A DNA stretch of 64,000 nt, from the NCBI RefSeq assembly GCF_018131075.1, contig NZ_JAFCLS010000018.1:62001-126000 (forward strand). The letters run 5' to 3'. Under the pieces are notes generated by a model. That model was given only the letters and a program-made list of their open reading frames with translations, did not search any database and had not been told where the DNA came from. This document shows, in pieces, positions 17,113 through 27,420 of this stretch. This DNA comes from Bradyrhizobium sp. JYMT SZCCT0428. GTDB lineage: Bacteria; Pseudomonadota; Alphaproteobacteria; Rhizobiales; Xanthobacteraceae. The position numbers and the translations under genes were made by a program. Numbering within the stretch: the first letter of the stretch is position 1; every line of letters starts with the position of its first letter.

Positions 17113-17841
17113 ATGCCAACCCTGATTGCCGGTGTCGTCGCCGTTGTCCTGCTTTATTTGCTGCTGCAGATGTTTCGTGCGGCCAATCCGGTCGTGCTTG
17201 CGCGGCTGCTCAAGATCGGCGGCGGCATCATCGCTCTGGCGGTCGCGGCCTTCACCGGGCTCAGGGGCGAACTGGCGGTGGCGATCCCGCTCGGCATCTT
17301 CGGGGCGGGACTGCTCGGCTGGTCGCCGTTCGGCCCGTCGGGCTTCAGCAACATCGGCGGGATATTCGGCGGCGGCACGCAGCGCTCGCCCGGACAGACC
17401 TCGCGCGTGCGATCGCAGTTTCTCGATATGAGCCTCGATCACGACAGCGGCGCCCTGTCGGGCCAGATCGTCGACGGGCCCTATGCCGGCCACTCGCTCG
17501 ACGAGTTCGACCTGCCGCAGCTGACGACGATCATGTCCGGCTTCGACGCCGAGAGCGTCGCGTTACTTGAAAGCTATCTGGACCGCCGGTTTCCCGCCTG
17601 GCGTCAGAACGCGCAGGGCGACGCGGCAGGGGGGCAGCGCCGCGCGCCGCCGAGCGGAAAAATGACGGACGAGGAGGCCTATCAGATCCTTGGCCTGCAG
17701 CCGGGGGCGGGGCGTGACGACATCAGCCGGGCGCACCGCGCCCTGATGAAGAAACTGCATCCCGACCAAGGGGGCTCGACGTACCTCGCCGCCCGTGTAA
17801 ACGAGGCCAAGGATACTCTGCTTCGCGCTCATCTCAGCTAA
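17113..17841 (+). CDS. Membrane-anchored J-domain (DnaJ-like) protein
   Basis: A 242-aa protein. An N-terminal membrane helix (about 2-21) is followed by a second hydrophobic, glycine-rich region (about 35-70) and a middle segment. The C-terminal J domain (about 183-242) contains the essential HPD tripeptide in MKKLHPDQGGS. The order (membrane part first, J domain last) resembles DjlA/TIM14-type proteins that recruit DnaK to a membrane site. J domains stimulate Hsp70 ATPase. It follows the VWA gene closely. The gap 17842-18092 downstream holds only the terminator of the next gene. Confidence 0.8.
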   Translation: MPTLIAGVVAVVLLYLLLQMFRAANPVVLARLLKIGGGIIALAVAAFTGLRGELAVAIPLGIFGAGLLGWSPFGPSGFSNIGGIFGGGTQRSPGQTSRVRSQFLDMSLDHDSGALSGQIVDGPYAGHSLDEFDLPQLTTIMSGFDAESVALLESYLDRRFPAWRQNAQGDAAGGQRRAPPSGKMTDEEAYQILGLQPGAGRDDISRAHRALMKKLHPDQGGSTYLAARVNEAKDTLLRAHLS

Positions 17842-18046
17842 CTCCGGCAAACGCTACCAAACGCTACAAACCGAGAGCTGCCGCTGCCCTATTCTCTGGT
17901 TGATGCCCCGTGTCGCCCGCCGTTTTCCGGCGTGGTCGATCCTTCATTCCGGAAAACTTAACCGTAAATTCTTGACGAGAAGTTTGCGCCGGTTCGATTT
18001 GCCGCCCGCGACCGAACGACGTCTGCAACTGTGCTCTGGAAACAAC

Positions 18047-18073
18047 AAAGCCGGCGCTTGCGGCGCCGGCTTT
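18047..18073 (-). terminator. Intrinsic terminator of the carboxypeptidase gene
   Basis: An 11-bp perfect stem AAAGCCGGCGC / GCGCCGGCTTT with a 5-nt loop, followed on the minus strand by TTTGTTGTTT. It lies 20 bp past the stop codon of the gene at 18093-19940. Confidence 0.85.
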
Positions 18074-18092
18074 GCGAACAAGAGAGAGAAGG

Positions 18093-19940
18093 TCAGTTAC
18101 GAACGGTGATGCAGGAGATGTCGGCGCGCTTCAGCGTCTTGCAGATCGCCTCGGCCTGATCGCGCTCGAGGCCGGCGAAGCGGGCGCGGAACAGCTTGCG
18201 ATTATCCTTGGCAACGACCGGCTCGGTGAAGGAATCGGCCTTGCCGAGCAGGCCACGGGCCTGATTGCGTGCCTGATCGAGGCGGGCGCGGGCTTCGCTT
18301 TCGCTTTCCAGCGCGCCGACCTGGATGATCCAGCCGGTGTGGGTCACGGTGGCCGCGGGCTTGATGGCGCCGTTCTGCTGGACGGTCTGTGGCTGGGCAT
18401 AGGCGAGTGCCTGTGCGGGGGCAGACGGCACGCTGGAGGCGGGCAGCACGCCGAGGACGCCATGGCCGGTACCGTGATTGGCAGGCTGCGGCGGCAGTTC
18501 GGCACGGGCCACATCGGGCCTGATCACCTCGGCCTTGACGGCTTCAGATCTCGGCTCAGCCCGCGCCACGACGGCGCTGGAGGTCTCCGCCACTTCCGGG
18601 CGGGAGGGCGCAATCGCGCTGGTGATCGGCGGGGCAACAGGCTGGGACGGGCCAGCAGAAGCCAGCTTCATCGTGCCGGCCTTGACCTGAACCGTCTTGA
18701 CCTTGACCGGCTTCATCGGCTCGGCCGAGCCGGGGATCGCCGATATCGCCTGGGTCTGAATCACACCGCTGGTCAGCGGAGCCGGTTCGGGCTTGGCCTG
18801 CGCCGCGAACTTGGACTGTTCGGGTTTCGGTTGCGGCGCCGGCAGGGCGGCCGCGGCTGCGGCCATCAGCGAGGGCCTGGCCGGGGCAACGCTGCGCGTC
18901 GCCTGCATTGCGGCCATGCTGGGCTCGGAGGCAGCGGCGGCGCTGTTGGCCTGGACCGCCTCGGTCGCGCGCGGCGTGCTGGCGACTTCGGCCACCTCGA
19001 CGCTGGCCTCAGCGGAATTACGTTCGGTGATGGCAGCGGCGGTGCGGATGGTGGCGCCCTTGTCGAGGTTTTCCGCGAGCAGGGTACGCATGGTGGCGTC
19101 GCGCGATCCGCCGCTGCGACCGCCAAGCACCACGCCGATCAGATGGCGGTTGCCGCGCCGCATCGAACTCACGAGATTGAAGCCAGAAGCGCGGGTATAG
19201 CCGGTCTTGATGCCATCGACGCCTTCGACATTGCCGAGCAGGCGATTGTGATTGCGGATCGACTGGCCGCGATAGGTGAATGAGGTGGTCGCGAAATAGC
19301 GATAGTAGCGCGGGAAGCGCTCCTGGATCGCGCGGCCCAGCGTCGCCTGATCGCGCGCGGTCGTGAGTTGTTCATCGTTGGGCAGGCCGTTGGCGTTGCG
19401 ATAGACGGTCTTGCTCATGCCGAGCGAACGCGCCTTGCGCGTCATCAGCTTGGCGAACTCGTCTTCGTCGCCGGCAATGGCTTCCGCGATCACGACCGAG
19501 GCGTCGTTGGCGGAGCGCGTCACCAGTCCCTTGATGGCGTCTTCGACCTTGATGGTCTGGCCGGGCTTCAGGCCGAGCTTGGTCGGCGCCTGCTGGGAAG
19601 CATACGCGGACACTTCCATTTCGGTGTCGAGTTTCATCTTGCCGCGCTCGAGCTGCTCGAACAGCAGATAGAGCGTCATGATCTTGGTCAGCGAGGCCGG
19701 ACGACGGAGGGCGTCGGGGTTGTTGGAAGAGAGCGTGGCGCCGGAATTGCCGTCGACGATGATGGAGGCGAATTGCGGACTATAGCTCGCGCGCGCCACG
19801 TGGTGGGCGGTTTGGTGCTTTTTGCGGTAGCGGCGGGCTTCTGCGCTGTCGCTGGTATAGATGACTGCAGTGGTGAGAGTGACCAGCCCGAGAACGCAAA
19901 CTCGCAAGGTGCGCGAGGAAGCTAAGGTTGTACGAAGCAT
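18093..19940 (-). CDS. D-alanyl-D-alanine carboxypeptidase with C-terminal SPOR domain
   Basis: A 615-aa low-molecular-weight penicillin-binding protein that trims the terminal D-Ala of peptidoglycan stem peptides. A signal/anchor segment (about 11-30) precedes a peptidase S11 domain with all three motifs: S83-L-T-K86, S143-A-N145 and K245-T-G. A long Ala/Pro/Glu-rich linker (about 300-520) leads to a SPOR domain (about 535-613, beginning WIIQVGALES). SPOR binds denuded glycan at the septum, so the enzyme probably works at the division site. This fusion is typical of Rhizobiales S11 enzymes. It is divergent from the phasin gene. Confidence 0.92.
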   Translation of the reverse strand: MLRTTLASSRTLRVCVLGLVTLTTAVIYTSDSAEARRYRKKHQTAHHVARASYSPQFASIIVDGNSGATLSSNNPDALRRPASLTKIMTLYLLFEQLERGKMKLDTEMEVSAYASQQAPTKLGLKPGQTIKVEDAIKGLVTRSANDASVVIAEAIAGDEDEFAKLMTRKARSLGMSKTVYRNANGLPNDEQLTTARDQATLGRAIQERFPRYYRYFATTSFTYRGQSIRNHNRLLGNVEGVDGIKTGYTRASGFNLVSSMRRGNRHLIGVVLGGRSGGSRDATMRTLLAENLDKGATIRTAAAITERNSAEASVEVAEVASTPRATEAVQANSAAAASEPSMAAMQATRSVAPARPSLMAAAAAALPAPQPKPEQSKFAAQAKPEPAPLTSGVIQTQAISAIPGSAEPMKPVKVKTVQVKAGTMKLASAGPSQPVAPPITSAIAPSRPEVAETSSAVVARAEPRSEAVKAEVIRPDVARAELPPQPANHGTGHGVLGVLPASSVPSAPAQALAYAQPQTVQQNGAIKPAATVTHTGWIIQVGALESESEARARLDQARNQARGLLGKADSFTEPVVAKDNRKLFRARFAGLERDQAEAICKTLKRADISCITVRN

Positions 19941-20221
19941 TTACTTCCCCGTCCCAATTTCTATCTTGATCACCGGTTCGTGAGGCGAAATTGTGCCCAT
20001 CGGCCCGGTGACGCTGCCTGTTCGAAGCGGTTAGCCTGGTGGCAATGTGGCCCCGGCTGGCCGATCAGGTCGCTGTTCTAGCTAAGGTGTTGTTCACAAA
20101 CAGCTTTCGATCTGTCTGTCGGAAGGCGAACACGTCCGGGAATCAGGTTAGGCGGCGCGAGTTTCCAAAAGGTTAAGTAACCGTTGCGTAACACTCCGGT
20201 GTTTGGCGTTAATCGTCGATA

Positions 20222-20266
20222 TTTGTGCGGTGCACAAAATTCCTTGACAGGCATTGTGCGTTGCAC
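20222..20266 (+). promoter_or_regulatory. Pair of TTGTGC-N3-GCAC dyads over the phasin promoter (candidate PhaR-type operators)
   Basis: Site 1 (20222-20238) is a perfect 7-3-7 dyad TTTGTGC-GGT-GCACAAA just upstream of the -35 box. Site 2 (20254-20266), TTGTGC-GTT-GCAC, lies between the -35 and -10 boxes. The copies are 31 bp apart, about three helical turns. Placement suits repression of the phasin gene. PhaR regulators of other bacteria bind TGC/GCA-rich dyads at phasin promoters; identity here is inferred. Confidence 0.6.
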
Positions 20267-20272
20267 TATAAG
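20244..20272 (+). promoter_or_regulatory. Phasin promoter, sigma-70 type
   Basis: TTGACA at 20244 and TATAAG at 20267 with an exact 17-bp spacer, close to the housekeeping consensus and unusually good for a GC-rich alphaproteobacterium. The predicted transcript would have a 5' leader of about 60 nt before the ATG at 20341. Confidence 0.75.
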
Positions 20273-20340
20273 GGAGGGGTGGTCAGGGAGCCGGGACCTC
20301 CCGGCGATTAATTACATTCAGTCTGGGAAAGGACTCCAAG

Positions 20341-20679
20341 ATGGTCAAGGTTGAAGACATTCAGAGCTACGGAAAAGAGCATCTCGAAACGGTCGCCGCT
20401 TCCGCGAGCAACCTGCAGAGCGGTGTTCAGGCGATTGCGACCGCTTATGGCGACTACGCCAAGAAGTCGTTCGAAGACACCAAGTCGTTTGTTGAAAAGC
20501 TGTCCGGCGTGAAGTCGGTGGACAAGGCGATCGAAGCCCAGACCGAATTCGCCCGCTCGTCCTACGAGACCTTTGTCGCCGAGACGCAGAAGATTGCCGG
20601 CCTCTATACCGATCTGGCCAAGCAGACCTTCAAGCCCTACGAAGGCCTGGTCGCGAAGTTCGCTCCCGCCACGCACTAA
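20341..20679 (+). CDS. Phasin family protein
   Basis: A 112-aa helical, amphipathic protein of the Phasin_2 family with no signal peptide: VKVEDIQSYGKEHLETVAASASNLQSG, then DYAKKSFEDTKSFVEKLSGVKS, and YTDLAKQTFKPYEG at the end. Phasins coat polyhydroxybutyrate granules and limit their size; some small ones also act in stress. The ribosome site GGAAAGGAC precedes the ATG by 8 bases. A very good promoter with two operator-like dyads suggests high, regulated expression. It stands alone: no phaC, phaR or phaZ lies in this window. Confidence 0.9.
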   Translation: MVKVEDIQSYGKEHLETVAASASNLQSGVQAIATAYGDYAKKSFEDTKSFVEKLSGVKSVDKAIEAQTEFARSSYETFVAETQKIAGLYTDLAKQTFKPYEGLVAKFAPATH

Positions 20680-20689
20680 ACTCTTTGTT

Positions 20690-20780
20690 TGACGCGTTTT
20701 CTACCGCAGATAAGTCTACGCAATCTGCGTAAACTTGATTACTACGCGAACCGGTATCCACTTCGTTCGAAAACGCTTTA
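20690..20780. repeat. Repeat family D (CGCGAACCGGTATCCACTT motif), copy 1
   Basis: The stretch runs from GACGCGTTTTC to GTTCGAAAACGC. It contains the core GCGAACCGGTATCCACTT shared with 45966-46016 (inverse orientation) and 58073-58117. The arms GCGTTTTC and GAAAACGC are complementary, so each copy is a weak hairpin. It sits just after the phasin stop. Confidence 0.7.
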
Positions 20781-20810
20781 AGCGCTGCGCGATACCTTCC
20801 AAAACAAAAA

Positions 20811-20837
20811 GCCCGGCCATTACGGCCGGGCTTTTTT
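20811..20837. terminator. Bidirectional intrinsic terminator between phasin and tadG-like genes
   Basis: A stem GCCCGGCC / GGCCGGGC with a 5-nt loop, flanked by A5 on the left and T6 on the right. It can therefore end transcripts from either side: the phasin gene (plus) and the convergent TadG-like gene (minus). Confidence 0.9.
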
Positions 20838-20870
20838 CGTTTTGCGTTGTTGTCCTGCCGGCGGCGGCGA

Positions 20871-22229
20871 TTATTTCGCGACGCGCAGCTTGGAGAGCGA
20901 CGTGCCGATCGCACTAAAGGCCGTCGCGATCTCGCTCGAGGACGTCACGGTAGAGAACTTGTCCAAGCCGCTGGCGCAATACTGCAGGACGGAGGAGGTC
21001 GGATCGCCGCGGGTGTTGACATGCATCGTGTAGATAATGACGCCGTTAGCCTTGGCGTTGTCGCACTGGATGCGCTGGCGGGCGTCGATGGCGCCGTTGT
21101 ATTGGACTTGGCCGTTGCCGTATGACGGCCAGCGATCCTGGGTGTTCAGGCCGTCGGACATCACGATCAGCACCCTCTTGTATTCGTAATTGGGATCCTC
21201 AGCTGGAGCATTGAGCGGCGCGCCCTGGCTCAAGGACTGCCAACCCCAGGCGATGCCGATCGGCTGGTTGGTGCCGCCGTTCGGGGTCAGCGCGTCAACC
21301 TTGGATTTGGCGGAGGCGAAGTCGGTCGTCAGAGGCAGCAACTGTTCGGGGCAGGCATCGTACTGCTCGGCGTAGAACATGGTTGCGGGATCGGAAGTCG
21401 GCGTCGTGTTCCTGGTGTCGTAGTCCTGATCGCGGTCGGTCACACAGCCGTTCCACTTATCGTGGTTCTTCGCCGTCCAGGTCCTGCCGGCCGATTCACA
21501 GGAGCTTTTTGTAGGGTAGTTCCCGGAGTTCTTGCCGCTGCACTTGCCGTTCGCAGCCTCCCACTCGCTCCACTCGATCCACGACTGTTCGGAGTTGCTG
21601 GTGCCGACGTTGACGTCCTTGGCGAACGGAACGACCGAGATGTAGACGTCGCCCGTGTTCTTGGCGAGGGCGCCGATCTGGTCGATCAGGGCCTTTGCGG
21701 CCGGCTTCATCGCCGTCATTTTGCCGTCCTGGTCCATCGACCCCGTGACGTCGAGCGCAAGCGCCACCCGCATGCGGACGTTGCCCCAGAGCGAGGTTGA
21801 ACTGGTGTCGAAGCCGATTTTCGGGAAGCCGGCGACCTTCATGAACTCCGTCGGCACGTTGCCGGTGCCATTGATCTTGATGGTCGAGCCCTTGCCAGTG
21901 TTGGCGGTATATTCCGCCGCGACCTTTATCTCCCTGGCATCGGTGTTGGTGTAGAGCGCCTTGAAATAGTCCTGTGCCTTGGTGTTGATGTCCGAGGCCT
22001 TGATGGTTCCGTCCGCCAGGTCTTTCGCCAGCATCAGGGCGGTGGAATCGAGGGCAGCCTGCATCGACGACCGGGCGCTGTTGGCACGGGTATAGTCGAT
22101 CGCGGCGCCGACGAAGCTGATGATCGGCACGGCGGCGATGGCAAACAGAACCGCGATGTTGCCCTGATCGGCCCTGGCAAAACGCCCGGCGGCCTTACGA
22201 ACCCGACTGAAAATGGCTGTATTGAGCAT
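20871..22229 (-). CDS. TadG-like pilus assembly protein with VWA domain
   Basis: A 452-aa protein. An N-terminal membrane helix with the TadE/TadG signature (ARADQGNIAVLFAIAAVPII, about 15-45) is followed by a large extracytoplasmic region holding a VWA fold. DVTGSMDQDGKM is the MIDAS motif (about 165) and VMSDGLNTQD a later strand. An insertion with several cysteines (about 240-330) lies within the VWA. I chose ATG 22229, preceded by GGTGAGAGC, rather than the 45-residue longer frame. TadG proteins belong to Flp/Tad adhesion pili, but no other tad genes are nearby, so it may be a stand-alone paralogue. Confidence 0.85.
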   Translation of the reverse strand: MLNTAIFSRVRKAAGRFARADQGNIAVLFAIAAVPIISFVGAAIDYTRANSARSSMQAALDSTALMLAKDLADGTIKASDINTKAQDYFKALYTNTDAREIKVAAEYTANTGKGSTIKINGTGNVPTEFMKVAGFPKIGFDTSSTSLWGNVRMRVALALDVTGSMDQDGKMTAMKPAAKALIDQIGALAKNTGDVYISVVPFAKDVNVGTSNSEQSWIEWSEWEAANGKCSGKNSGNYPTKSSCESAGRTWTAKNHDKWNGCVTDRDQDYDTRNTTPTSDPATMFYAEQYDACPEQLLPLTTDFASAKSKVDALTPNGGTNQPIGIAWGWQSLSQGAPLNAPAEDPNYEYKRVLIVMSDGLNTQDRWPSYGNGQVQYNGAIDARQRIQCDNAKANGVIIYTMHVNTRGDPTSSVLQYCASGLDKFSTVTSSSEIATAFSAIGTSLSKLRVAK

Positions 22230-22661
22230 GGCTCTCACCGAAATAGTGGTTTCTAGCGGTATTTCGGCCTGGTCGGCTAAACAGGTGGTAAATTGGTTCC
22301 CGCAAAAACGGGTCAAAGCCCATCTATCGGGAAACCGGCGGCCAGAACTGCCGCCTATGCTCAAGGACCGCTAAACGGGCAGGGGCCTTCCTTTGTCAAA
22401 TCCGACAGAAACGATTAACCTTGCCTGGATTGCCGGCACCCGGGATTCGGGCCGGTTGCGGGCGCGGCAGGGCAGCGTTGATGCGCTTGCGGTGGTCTGC
22501 AACTGGACCCATATTCCAATAGCCGATCCGCCGCTGGATCGGACCGGGAGCGGCGATCTGGAAAGCGTTGCTGGGTACCTTGTGGTGGTCGTTTTGGGGC
22601 CTTCGCGAGCGTGCGACGATGCGCTGTCCGGTTTCCCATGGGAATATCGAACACCTGAGCC
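22230..22661. other. Divergent intergenic region between tadG-like and clpS genes
   Basis: A 432-bp stretch without a convincing gene. A 93-codon frame at 22393-22674 lacks a ribosome site and any recognisable domain. No hairpin or promoter could be placed firmly. Confidence 0.4.
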
Positions 22662-23060
22662 ATGTTGCAGTTGAACTCCAAAGCCTATTCGTCCGCGCCG
22701 GCCGCGACCGCCGTCTCTGCTCCCCGGATGAGCAATGACGAAAACCGCAATGCGGGGACGAACGGTCCGTCGACCTCGGTCATCACCAAGGTCAAGCCGA
22801 AGACCAAGCGTCCGAATCTCTATCGTGTCCTGATCCTGAACGACGATTACACGCCGATGGAGTTCGTGGTTCATGTGCTGGAGAAATTCTTCCAGAAGGA
22901 CGCGGAAGCCGCCACCAAGATCATGCTTCATGTTCATCACCACGGTATCGGTGAGTGCGGCGTGTTCACTTACGAAATCGCCGAGACCAAAGTGACGCAG
23001 GTGATGGATTTTGCACGCAAGCATCAGCATCCCCTGCAATGCGTGATGGAAAAAAAATAG
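22662..23060 (+). CDS. clpS: ATP-dependent Clp protease adaptor ClpS
   Basis: A 132-aa adaptor that delivers N-end-rule substrates to ClpAP. The conserved core is NLYRVLILNDDYTPMEFVVHVL (the N-degron pocket region, including the DD pair and M), HVHHHGIGECGVFTYEIAE and the ending HPLQCVMEKK. The N-terminal tail of about 45 residues is disordered, as expected. The start is unsure: ATG 22728 (MSNDENRN) would give 110 aa, nearer the usual length, and neither start has a strong ribosome site. clpA follows 271 bp downstream, the classic partner. Confidence 0.95.
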   Translation: MLQLNSKAYSSAPAATAVSAPRMSNDENRNAGTNGPSTSVITKVKPKTKRPNLYRVLILNDDYTPMEFVVHVLEKFFQKDAEAATKIMLHVHHHGIGECGVFTYEIAETKVTQVMDFARKHQHPLQCVMEKK

Positions 23061-23075
23061 CCGCTGCACCAGTCT

Positions 23076-23105
23076 CGACCGGCTAAAAGGCGACCGGCTA
23101 AAAGG
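23076..23105. repeat. Perfect 15-bp tandem duplication downstream of clpS
   Basis: CGACCGGCTAAAAGG occurs twice head to tail (23076-23090 and 23091-23105) in the clpS-clpA intergenic region. The remaining 226 bp to clpA contain no gene; they hold the clpA promoter region, which I could not define. Confidence 0.9.
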
Positions 23106-23331
23106 AACGGGTCTTGCATTGTTCCGCCCTGGGGGAAGCAGGCGGCAACCCAGTAGTTTTTCGGGTTGGTTCTCGTATCGCGGTGGTGCGATAGTTTAGA
23201 GAAAAACCACTGTTCACGGAACCTGTCTTTCGCCACGATCGTGCGTAACTATATGACACGGGACGACGAAGGTTGTTGTTGCCTGACCGGGTAATGGCGA
23301 TCATGATGACCGGGGGCCACAGAGGACGCGA

Positions 23332-25746
<2,415 letters not shown>

Positions 25747-25772
25747 GCGGGTCTAACCGTTATGAATGGAAG

Positions 25773-25799
25773 AAGCCGGCGGGTGACCGCCGGCTTTTT
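25773..25799 (+). terminator. Intrinsic terminator of clpA
   Basis: AAGCCGGCGG / CCGCCGGCTT stem with a GTGA tetraloop followed by TTTTT, 27 bp after the clpA stop codon. It also lies 25 bp past the 3' end of the convergent PilZ gene. Confidence 0.92.
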
Positions 25800-25824
25800 G
25801 CTGGGCTGCATCTAACCGGAGGGG

Positions 25825-26199
25825 TCAGCGCTCGCCGAGCAACTCGTTGATGCGCCGCTGAAGCTGCCGCTTCTTGATTTCGCTCTTGCGCAGCCGCTCC
25901 TCCAGGTCGGAGACGGGCGCGGCAGGCGTTTCGCCGCTGAAGGCAAGGCCGACGAAATTATCGCGCCACCACACCACCTTGGCGAGGAAGGAGCGGCCTT
26001 TCCGTGCGATGCGAAGCGAGATCTGTTCTCTTGGCGAGATCTGTTCCCTTGGAAGGTCGGCGGTGTTGCTGAATTCGACGCTGGCGCCCTTGTCGGAGAT
26101 GTTGCGAACGATGCATTCACGGCTCGCGCCGTTCTCGCCGATTTCCGCGACGCCGCCGTAAATCACCTTGTCGCGCGCGTTCTCGCGTCGGTCCTGCAT
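25825..26199 (-). CDS. PilZ-domain protein
   Basis: A 124-aa cytoplasmic protein with a PilZ domain (about residues 2-95). RRENAR is the R-x3-R c-di-GMP loop (here RRxxAR) and NISDKGASVEF is the D/N-x-S-x-x-G strand. Key ligands are broadly kept, so c-di-GMP binding is plausible. A C-terminal coiled-coil-like helix (DLEERLRKSEIKKRQLQRRI) follows. Residues PREQIS are duplicated in tandem by an 18-bp direct repeat (26018-26053), lengthening one loop by six residues. Convergent with clpA; a lytic transglycosylase gene starts about 200 bp away in the opposite direction. Confidence 0.85.
   Translation of the reverse strand: MQDRRENARDKVIYGGVAEIGENGASRECIVRNISDKGASVEFSNTADLPREQISPREQISLRIARKGRSFLAKVVWWRDNFVGLAFSGETPAAPVSDLEERLRKSEIKKRQLQRRINELLGER
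26018..26053. repeat. 18-bp tandem duplication inside the PilZ gene
   Basis: GAGATCTGTTCTCTTGGC and GAGATCTGTTCCCTTGGA are adjacent copies with two differences. They keep the frame and duplicate six codons (PREQIS) of the PilZ protein. Confidence 0.92.
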
Positions 26200-26406
26200 C
26201 GATATCTCCCAATCAAAGGAAGACTTTTACGCCGCTTTATCGGCCGCGAAAGGCTTTGGCCGGCAAAATGCGGCGTTAACGTAAATCAACATCGGCCGCG
26301 ACGGCGGCGATTCAGGGCTTCGGAGGCCCAAACATGGTTAAGCCGCGCTCTGGAACCGATAGCGCCGGGCCGCTATTAAGTTACCTTCGATGGAAATCAG
26401 ACGGCA

Positions 26407-27420
26407 ATGCGAACAGGTCAGGGTCTCCGCGCCGGGTTGAGCTTGCTGGCGATGCTGGTGTCGCTTGCGCAGGCGATCGCCCAAGACTCGCCATCCGCGC
26501 CGGCCGATGCCGCGCCGCCCGGCGTCGAGGAGCCCGCGAAACAGCCAGACGCGGCACCTTCAGAGAAACCCGTGGCATCTCCAGAGCGGCCCAAGGAGAC
26601 CGCGCGCGAGAGCGATACGCGCGAGGCGCTGTGCCTGATGGTGGAATCGGCGGCGAGGGCGGCAAACCTGCCGCTGGAGTTCTTCGCGCGCGTGATCTGG
26701 CAGGAGAGCCGCTTTCAATCCGATGCGGTGGGGCCAGTGACCAGGAGCGGCCAGCGCGCGCAGGGCATTGCGCAGTTCATGCCGGGAACCGCGAACGAGC
26801 GGCGGCTGCTCGATCCCTTCGATCCCGTGCAGGCATTGCCGAAATCCGCCGAGTTCCTCAGCGAGTTGCGCGACCAGTTCGGCAATCTCGGCCTCGCGGC
26901 GGCGGCCTATAATGCCGGCCCGCGGCGGGTGCAGGAATGGCTCGCCGGCACCGGATACATGCCGCAGGAAACCCGCAACTATGTCGTCGCCATCACCGGC
27001 TCGACGGTCGAGGAGTGGGCAGCCGCGGGACGGAATGGCAAGATGCCGGAAGCCGCACCAGCCTCGAGTTGCCGCGAACTGATGGCCTTGCTCAAGCGCG
27101 CGCCCAATCCCTTCGTGACGGGCCTCGAACAGCGCATCACGCTCTCCGCCGCGAAATTGTGGGGTGTGCAGCTCGCTGCCGGCTTCAACCGCGACAAGGC
27201 GCTGGCCATGTATGCGCGCGCGATCAAGCGGCTGAGTGCCGTGATCGGCGACCAGGACCCGAGCCTGCTCAGTTCCGTGATGCGCAGCCGCGGTACCCGG
27301 GCCTTCTACCAGGTGCGGATTGGCGCGGACACGCGGCCGGCCGCGGATGAACTCTGCAACCGCATCCGCCGCGCCGGCGGGGCGTGCTTTGTGCTGCGAA
27401 ACAGGGGCGTGCCGGGGTGA
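26407..27420 (+). CDS. Lytic transglycosylase (SLT family)
   Basis: A 337-aa periplasmic enzyme that cleaves peptidoglycan glycan strands with formation of 1,6-anhydro ends. A signal peptide (about 1-25) and Pro/Glu-rich linker precede the SLT domain (about 75-200). The catalytic Glu100 is in VIWQESRF, followed by QGIAQFMPGTA and AAAYNAGPRRV. The C terminus (FYQVRIGADTRPAADELCNRIRRAGGACFVL) resembles a SPOR-type repeat. Its TGA overlaps the GTG start of the kinase gene, implying translational coupling. Confidence 0.9.
   Translation: MRTGQGLRAGLSLLAMLVSLAQAIAQDSPSAPADAAPPGVEEPAKQPDAAPSEKPVASPERPKETARESDTREALCLMVESAARAANLPLEFFARVIWQESRFQSDAVGPVTRSGQRAQGIAQFMPGTANERRLLDPFDPVQALPKSAEFLSELRDQFGNLGLAAAAYNAGPRRVQEWLAGTGYMPQETRNYVVAITGSTVEEWAAAGRNGKMPEAAPASSCRELMALLKRAPNPFVTGLEQRITLSAAKLWGVQLAAGFNRDKALAMYARAIKRLSAVIGDQDPSLLSSVMRSRGTRAFYQVRIGADTRPAADELCNRIRRAGGACFVLRNRGVPG

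Noticed and set aside
22393..22674. 93-codon frame upstream of clpS
   Set aside because: TTG start without ribosome site and no recognisable fold; overlaps the clpS start region.
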